NCBI GenBank assembly: GCA_023381565.1
Contig: JAMCRR010000151.1
Span: forward strand, 48,842 to 112,841
Source of the DNA: Chloroflexota bacterium
Lineage (GTDB): Bacteria; Chloroflexota; Anaerolineae; Anaerolineales; Anaerolineaceae
DNA length: 64,000 nucleotides
Direction: 5' to 3'
A program made the position numbers and the translations under genes. The notes beneath the pieces were generated by a model that was not told where the DNA came from, did not search any database, and worked only from the letters and a program-made list of their open reading frames with translations. This document shows positions 59,807 through 64,000 of the stretch, piece after piece (the stretch's first letter is position 1; every line of letters begins with the position of its first letter).

Positions 59807-60572
59807 TTTTAATCCTTTCATTTGCCAATTTAGGATAGTGGCTACGAATTGAGTTTAGTTGAAGGAGCTTTCGGCCGATCAGGAAAAACCATATCACAGA
59901 GAGCAAGAAGAATACGCCAAAGAATGGGGACCCGGCCATCGCTGGAGCCAGAGCAGCATTGAAGTACATCACTAATCCGATTCCATTGGCAAGGGCTCCC
60001 ACATAACCAATTGTTTTGCCCAAGATGTTGCTCCGGAGCATGATAATTGAGATGATCAGACCAGACACTGCAAGCGGGATGCCGCCTTCCACGCTCCCGC
60101 CAATACCACCGAGTGCGCCTAAAGCAAGTGTGGCCTGCCCTGCCGCCAGGAATTGGGATTTCATTGCTGCAGTTGTAGCAGCCGCGTACAAATCACTAAG
60201 GGTAAGCAACGAGAAGAGTTTACTTGTGGCGAAGTTGACCGCTATCCCTACAAAAGCGAGGATTGCCGCGATTGCCATATAGCTTTCGTTGGCCCGCCTC
60301 AAGACGGTATAGAGCGCGAAGAACATCGGTACAAAGAGGACCAGGGCATAAAGTTCCAGGATGCCAAAGTCGACAAGTCCAATAAACCTGTTGTTATGAA
60401 ATAGGCTGAACCAGCCAACTCCATCTGCCAGACTGGGTGCAGAAGTGGCGATGTAGGCGATCATCTCAATGAGTAAGAGGGTTCCGACAATTAGAGCCCC
60501 CACTCCTCCGGCTTTGTAGAGACTTTTCCACTTTTTATCTATACCCTGGTCATTAGTCATTTGAGTATTCAT
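59799..60572 (-). CDS. DUF4386-like membrane protein, second of a pair
   Basis: The 257-residue protein has six to seven membrane helices, starting WKSLYKAGGVGALIVGTLLL and with LFHNNRFIGLVDFGILELY in the middle. It is a full-length paralogue of the gene directly upstream (60569-61342): both have DxxWKxLYKxGGxxAL and WFSLFHNNxFxGLxxxGxLxxL. The two start codons overlap by 4 bases (ATGA), so they are translated together. I believe this is the DUF4386-type family; function is unknown. Confidence 0.75.
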   Translation of the reverse strand: MNTQMTNDQGIDKKWKSLYKAGGVGALIVGTLLLIEMIAYIATSAPSLADGVGWFSLFHNNRFIGLVDFGILELYALVLFVPMFFALYTVLRRANESYMAIAAILAFVGIAVNFATSKLFSLLTLSDLYAAATTAAMKSQFLAAGQATLALGALGGIGGSVEGGIPLAVSGLIISIIMLRSNILGKTIGYVGALANGIGLVMYFNAALAPAMAGSPFFGVFFLLSVIWFFLIGRKLLQLNSIRSHYPKLANERIKNV

Positions 60573-61342
60573 CTAGATTCTCCTCTCGTATTTTGGGCCA
60601 GATGGAATAGTTTTAGCGCAACCAGAATCTCCCAAACCAGGCTCAAAATCCCACCCACCATCGCCAAGATCATCACCACACCCTGTAATGCTGGCACAAA
60701 CGAGGCGCAGACTTCAAAGATAAGCATGAATGTAAAACCTGATAAGCCCACGTAAGCATTTGTTCTGCTGAAAAGCCTGTCTCGTAACATAACAACAGAT
60801 ATCAGCAGGCTCGCAGACTCCACAAGGAAGAAAGCAATGAAAGTGCCGGGGGTGTGGCTTTGACCCACCGAAAGCATCGCCTGCCCGGCGGCCGCCAATA
60901 TCGATATTTGCGCCGGAGTTGTCGCCATCGCATATTGATTGCTGATGTCCAGTATGGCGAATGCCCGATTGGTCGCATAGAAGACCGCCACCCCGATGAA
61001 AGAAACGATCATTGCCAGTGCAGCGAATGTTTGACCGGTTTTCCGATGGGCGCCATAGAGCGCAAAAAAGATCGGGATGTCCAATGCATAGAAAAGGATG
61101 TTTAATAGCCCCAGGTTGCGAAGTCCCATGAACCAGTTATTATGGAAGAGCGTGAACCAGTCGAAAACAGTGTTATAGGCGATATTGCCCCCAGGCAGAA
61201 AGGTGATGCCAATCTCGGCCAACCCTACCAGCACAGTGCCCAGGGCTGCCGCTCCGCCGACTTTGTAAAGAGTCTTCCAGGTAGTATCTGTGGTCCCAGT
61301 ATTTGCCATCTCCATTTGAAAGGTTTGAAATTGCGCGGTCAT
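60569..61342 (-). CDS. DUF4386-like membrane protein, first of a pair
   Basis: The 257-residue protein begins TAQFQTFQMEMANTGTTDTT and then WKTLYKVGGAAALGTVLVGL with a total of about seven helices, including the WFTLFHNNWFMGLRNLGLLN motif shared with its neighbour. It is the first gene of the minus-strand operon that ends at 58741. The start has AAGGAGAAAG upstream. It may form a heteromer with the next product. Function is unknown. Confidence 0.75.
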   Translation of the reverse strand: MTAQFQTFQMEMANTGTTDTTWKTLYKVGGAAALGTVLVGLAEIGITFLPGGNIAYNTVFDWFTLFHNNWFMGLRNLGLLNILFYALDIPIFFALYGAHRKTGQTFAALAMIVSFIGVAVFYATNRAFAILDISNQYAMATTPAQISILAAAGQAMLSVGQSHTPGTFIAFFLVESASLLISVVMLRDRLFSRTNAYVGLSGFTFMLIFEVCASFVPALQGVVMILAMVGGILSLVWEILVALKLFHLAQNTRGESR

Positions 61343-61371
61343 TTCTTTCTCCTTGATTTCGAATTGCTTAC

Positions 61372-61400
61372 ACTATAGATCGTTGAGAGGGGGTTGTCAC
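61372..61400 (-). promoter_or_regulatory. Promoter of the DUF4386/flavodoxin operon
   Basis: On the minus strand GTGACA (61400-61395), a 17-base spacer and TATAGT (61377-61372) lie 30 bases before the operon start. The -35 has one mismatch, and the -10 resembles TATAGT/TATAGA of the two elements at 30191 and 37367. An imperfect CACC-AA-GGTG dyad overlaps 61403-61412, just upstream of the -35, a usual activator position. Confidence 0.5.
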
Positions 61401-61437
61401 TGCACCAAGGTGGTGTCTTTCCATGGTGGAGAAAATG

Positions 61438-61467
61438 AAGAGAGGTGTACTTTGGTACACCTCTCTT
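61438..61467 (-). terminator. Intrinsic terminator of the last LuxR gene
   Basis: AAGAGAGGTGTAC (61438-61450) pairs perfectly over 13 bp with GTACACCTCTCTT (61455-61467), with a 4-base loop TTTG. In the minus direction it is followed by TTCATTTTCTCC. It stands 29 bases after the stop of the LuxR gene at 61496 and probably ends its transcript. Confidence 0.7.
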
Positions 61468-61495
61468 TAGAAAAGATGATGTGGATAAAACGGAT

Positions 61496-64000
61496 TTATT
61501 TGTCCTGGGGGAGCAGCCCAAGCTGGCGGGCGTGGGCTACCGCCTGGGTGCGGCTGCTGACACCCAGCTTGCCGAAGATATTGCCGGTGTGCTTTTTTAC
61601 TGCGCTGACCGTGATGACCAGCTTCTCGGCGATTGCCCGGTTGGAACAGCCCTCGGCGATGAGCTGTAGGACTTGCAGCTCACGGGCTGTCAGAGGCTCA
61701 ACGAGATTGTCGATTGGCGGATTGCTGATTGATGATTTCTGGTTGCTGATAGGTAGTTGATGGTTAAACCTCATTGCCTTATTGAATTCACCCAGCAGTC
61801 GATCAACATATTTAATCAAGCGTTCATTCCTGCGCTCTTCAATCATCCATCTACAATCACCAATCAGCAATCTAATCGCTTCGCCTTCCTCTAGGAAAAT
61901 GCTGATGAACCCTTCCGGTTCGGCCAGCTCCAGAGCCTGGGCAATATCTACCAGGCTGTTCTTCTTGTCCCCCAGGACGGCAACCATCTGGCTACGCAGG
62001 AGCAGCGTCTCCAGCGCGATGGGGATGTACCCGCTGTGCAGCTCCCCGGCGAGCACACGGGAGGCAAGCTCGATGCCTCGCTCGATATCCTCATACGCCT
62101 GTTTTTTCCTGGCTTGATAGAGGAGGATACGCAGGGCACTGTTGTAGAGCAGACCCGTGGGTTGGGAGATATCAGCTCCCAGGGATAGGTTAGGAAAAAT
62201 AAATCCCTCATCGAAGCCGAACCCGTCTGCCTTAAGCAGTTCCTGAGCATCGGTGAGACGGTCGCAGGCAAGATCGACGCGCACCTGCTGAGAGATGACC
62301 TCTTCCCGGATCATGGCGGGGGGGATCGCCCGCGCCAGGTCCCTGGCTTTTTGCATTTCCTCCGCCGAGGCAGCCCAATCCCCTTCGATTTGGAAAATGC
62401 GCGAACGCATCACGTGATGATAAATTTCGGGGTCACTGTAGCCGCTGGGCCCGCTGGTTTGCATCGACCGCAGCAAATATTCCTGAGCTCGATCGAGCTG
62501 GTGCCAGTGATAATATATTTGTCCGATCTCGCCGTACAACGTCGCGCTAAAAGGAATTTTCTTCCCACTGGCTTCCACCCGCTTGATGCCCCCAGAGGCA
62601 ATCTCGAAGGTATAGTGCAGGCGACCCTGCTGCAGTGTCATCTGCGCCTCCCCTGACGTACCGAGGGTCTCTGAGATGTAATCTCCCATCGCCTGGGCAT
62701 TCCGGACGATCATCTGGAAAGCCTCGGCAGCTTGATCGAACTCCAGCATCTGCTGGTACGCCAAAGCGAGGTTAGCGTAGACCATCGTGCGCACGTGGAT
62801 AGCATCCTCCGGAAGAAGCTCTAGCGCTCGGATTGCCAGATCGCGGCTCTCGGCATGTTTCCCCTGCAAGATCAACACTTTTGATTCGATTGCCAGCCAT
62901 TCACCTTGCAGTGAAGGATCCAGGCTGCCGCATTCAGGCGAGGAGAAGATCGCGGATAGGCGTTCCAGATAAAGGGTGGCCTGGGAAAAAGTGCCGCGCA
63001 GCAAATTCATCCAGGCGAAGGCTATGTAGATGCGCGGGCTGGATTCGAGGAATTCACGTGGGATGGCTTGCAGCCAGGACTCGACCGTTCTTACGTAAGC
63101 CTGAAGGATCACCTGCAGGGCAGTCTTTTCAATTAGCCGGATGGCATGCGCATAGTCTTTCGCTGCCAGGGCATGCTCGATGGCCTCGGGAGCCATACCC
63201 GAACTCTCATACCAATCGGCAGCCTGCTGGTGCAGCACAGCAACGCCCTCCGGGGGAAGAGACTGGCGCAGGCGCGCCTGGAGCAGATCGGCAAACAGGT
63301 GGTGGTAGCGAAACCAGCGTCCATCGTCATCCAGGGGGAGCACGAATAGGTTAGCGTGTTGCAGCCCAGTCAGCACAGATTGCCCATCCTGGCAGCCGGT
63401 GATGGCTTCGCACAACCCGGCGGTCAGTCTCTCCAGGATCGAGGTTTGCAGCAGGAAGGTCTGGATCTCCTCCGGCTGGCGTTGAAGCACTTCTTCCACC
63501 AGGTATTCCACGATATATACGTGACTTCCGGCAAACGCATTGATGAAGCCGGACACATCGCTGCGCCCTTTCATCGACAGAGCGGCGAGCTGCAGCCCGG
63601 CGACCCAGCCCTCGGTACGCTCTTCCAGGGCGGCAATATCCTCGGGGGATAAACCTGAGCCCATCATCTGGTTGAGGAATGACGCTGCCTCGGGGAGGGT
63701 GAAGCGGAGATCCTGGGCGCGCAGCTCTATGAGCTGGTTGCGGGCACGCAAGCGCGCCAGCGGCCAGGGGGGATCGACGCGTGTGGAAACAACCAGATGC
63801 AGCTTCTCGGGAATATGGGCAAGCAGTGCGGCGAGCGCCGAGTGAATCACCTCGTTCTGGATCGTGTGATAATCATCCAGCACCAGGGTCAAATCGCGCT
63901 CCAGGGCGCAGAAGTCGCCGGCCAGCAAGCTGGGGATAGCTTCGGCAGGGAGGGGTTGGGGAGATTGAAATAATCCCAATATCGTTTCGCCCACCAGGGT
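61496..64000 (-). CDS. LuxR-family MalT-type regulator (LAL 3), N-terminus beyond the window
   Basis: The frame is open to the window end (TLVGETILGLF at 64000-63970), so the P-loop and first domain are off the edge. Visible parts are LTLVLDDYHTIQ, HLVVSTRVDPPWPLARLRAR, the LEERTEGWVAGLQLAALSM block, a long TPR-like middle, and the LuxR domain LTARELQVLQLIAEGCSNRA, then VITVSAVKKH, ending GLLPQDK. It is a paralogue of the LAL genes at 34566 and 54633. The DUF4386/flavodoxin operon lies downstream of it and may be its target. Confidence 0.9.
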   Translation of the reverse strand, partial: TLVGETILGLFQSPQPLPAEAIPSLLAGDFCALERDLTLVLDDYHTIQNEVIHSALAALLAHIPEKLHLVVSTRVDPPWPLARLRARNQLIELRAQDLRFTLPEAASFLNQMMGSGLSPEDIAALEERTEGWVAGLQLAALSMKGRSDVSGFINAFAGSHVYIVEYLVEEVLQRQPEEIQTFLLQTSILERLTAGLCEAITGCQDGQSVLTGLQHANLFVLPLDDDGRWFRYHHLFADLLQARLRQSLPPEGVAVLHQQAADWYESSGMAPEAIEHALAAKDYAHAIRLIEKTALQVILQAYVRTVESWLQAIPREFLESSPRIYIAFAWMNLLRGTFSQATLYLERLSAIFSSPECGSLDPSLQGEWLAIESKVLILQGKHAESRDLAIRALELLPEDAIHVRTMVYANLALAYQQMLEFDQAAEAFQMIVRNAQAMGDYISETLGTSGEAQMTLQQGRLHYTFEIASGGIKRVEASGKKIPFSATLYGEIGQIYYHWHQLDRAQEYLLRSMQTSGPSGYSDPEIYHHVMRSRIFQIEGDWAASAEEMQKARDLARAIPPAMIREEVISQQVRVDLACDRLTDAQELLKADGFGFDEGFIFPNLSLGADISQPTGLLYNSALRILLYQARKKQAYEDIERGIELASRVLAGELHSGYIPIALETLLLRSQMVAVLGDKKNSLVDIAQALELAEPEGFISIFLEEGEAIRLLIGDCRWMIEERRNERLIKYVDRLLGEFNKAMRFNHQLPISNQKSSISNPPIDNLVEPLTARELQVLQLIAEGCSNRAIAEKLVITVSAVKKHTGNIFGKLGVSSRTQAVAHARQLGLLPQDK

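Noticed and set aside
1..64000. Recoding of TAG to an amino acid (amber suppression), suggested by several in-frame TAGs
   Set aside because: Conserved genes such as the response regulator, histidine kinase, Dps, helicase, HynS and the DsbA-like protein end with TAG exactly at the expected C-terminus, followed by the next ribosome site.

Overview
The window reads as one stretch of a chromosome from a Chloroflexota-like bacterium, probably of the Anaerolineae type. This is an inference from gene content: three very large MalT-type LuxR regulators, several paired small membrane proteins, a PadR/HAAS pair, an Isp-type [NiFe] hydrogenase and a Tat-exported flavodoxin-domain protein. No rRNA, recognisable tRNA, CRISPR array or insertion sequence was seen. 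TTG and GTG starts occur, and TAG is a normal stop codon.

Region 1 (1-20.9 kb) is a stress and envelope block: GlsB-like and lmo0937-like small membrane proteins, a lipid kinase, a glycosyltransferase fused to a glycosidase-like domain, a VIT/CCC1 transporter, an RNB nuclease, a DEAD-box helicase, FtsH, Dps, a PAS-GAF histidine kinase with its OmpR-type regulator, an RRM protein and a cold-shock protein. It also holds decayed genes: an mgtA tail and an ftsH paralogue whose HEAGH motif is destroyed although an intact ftsH lies 3 kb away.

Region 2 (21.0-30.0 kb) is the most interesting part. A same-strand, tightly spaced set encodes TusA, three DsrE-family proteins, a GcvH-like lipoyl carrier, a complete Isp-type hydrogenase (hynS-isp1-isp2-hynL), its maturation protease and a lipoate-protein ligase. 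The hydrogenase order is known. Joining it to a TusA/DsrE sulfur relay and a dedicated lipoate carrier and ligase resembles parts of the sHdr sulfur-oxidation pathway, but no HdrA is present. A H2-linked sulfane-sulfur/lipoate pathway is my working hypothesis.

Region 3 (30.0-39.7 kb) holds two operons whose promoters share a long conserved element: a palindrome with a compensatory base-pair change, a second block, and a -10 at the same spacing. One operon carries tandem beta-rich surface proteins. The other, directly behind a LuxR/MalT regulator, carries a methyltransferase, a deazaflavin-type reductase and a flavodoxin. CPBP protease and GH5 genes and a P-loop kinase-like gene are also here.

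Region 4 (39.7-53.5 kb) contains a 1396-residue secreted amylopullulanase, a cysteine desulfurase with a DsbA-like partner, a DUF47/PhoU protein, a PadR/HAAS pair under a near-ideal promoter with a perfect operator in its spacer, another CPBP protease, a second deazaflavin-type reductase, and a run of two damaged genes (thioredoxin-VKOR and a radical SAM protein) around trmO.

Region 5 (53.5-64 kb) holds an XRE-cupin regulator, a PNPOx-like protein and two further LuxR/MalT regulators, each next to a flavodoxin-containing operon. The last regulator is cut by the window end.
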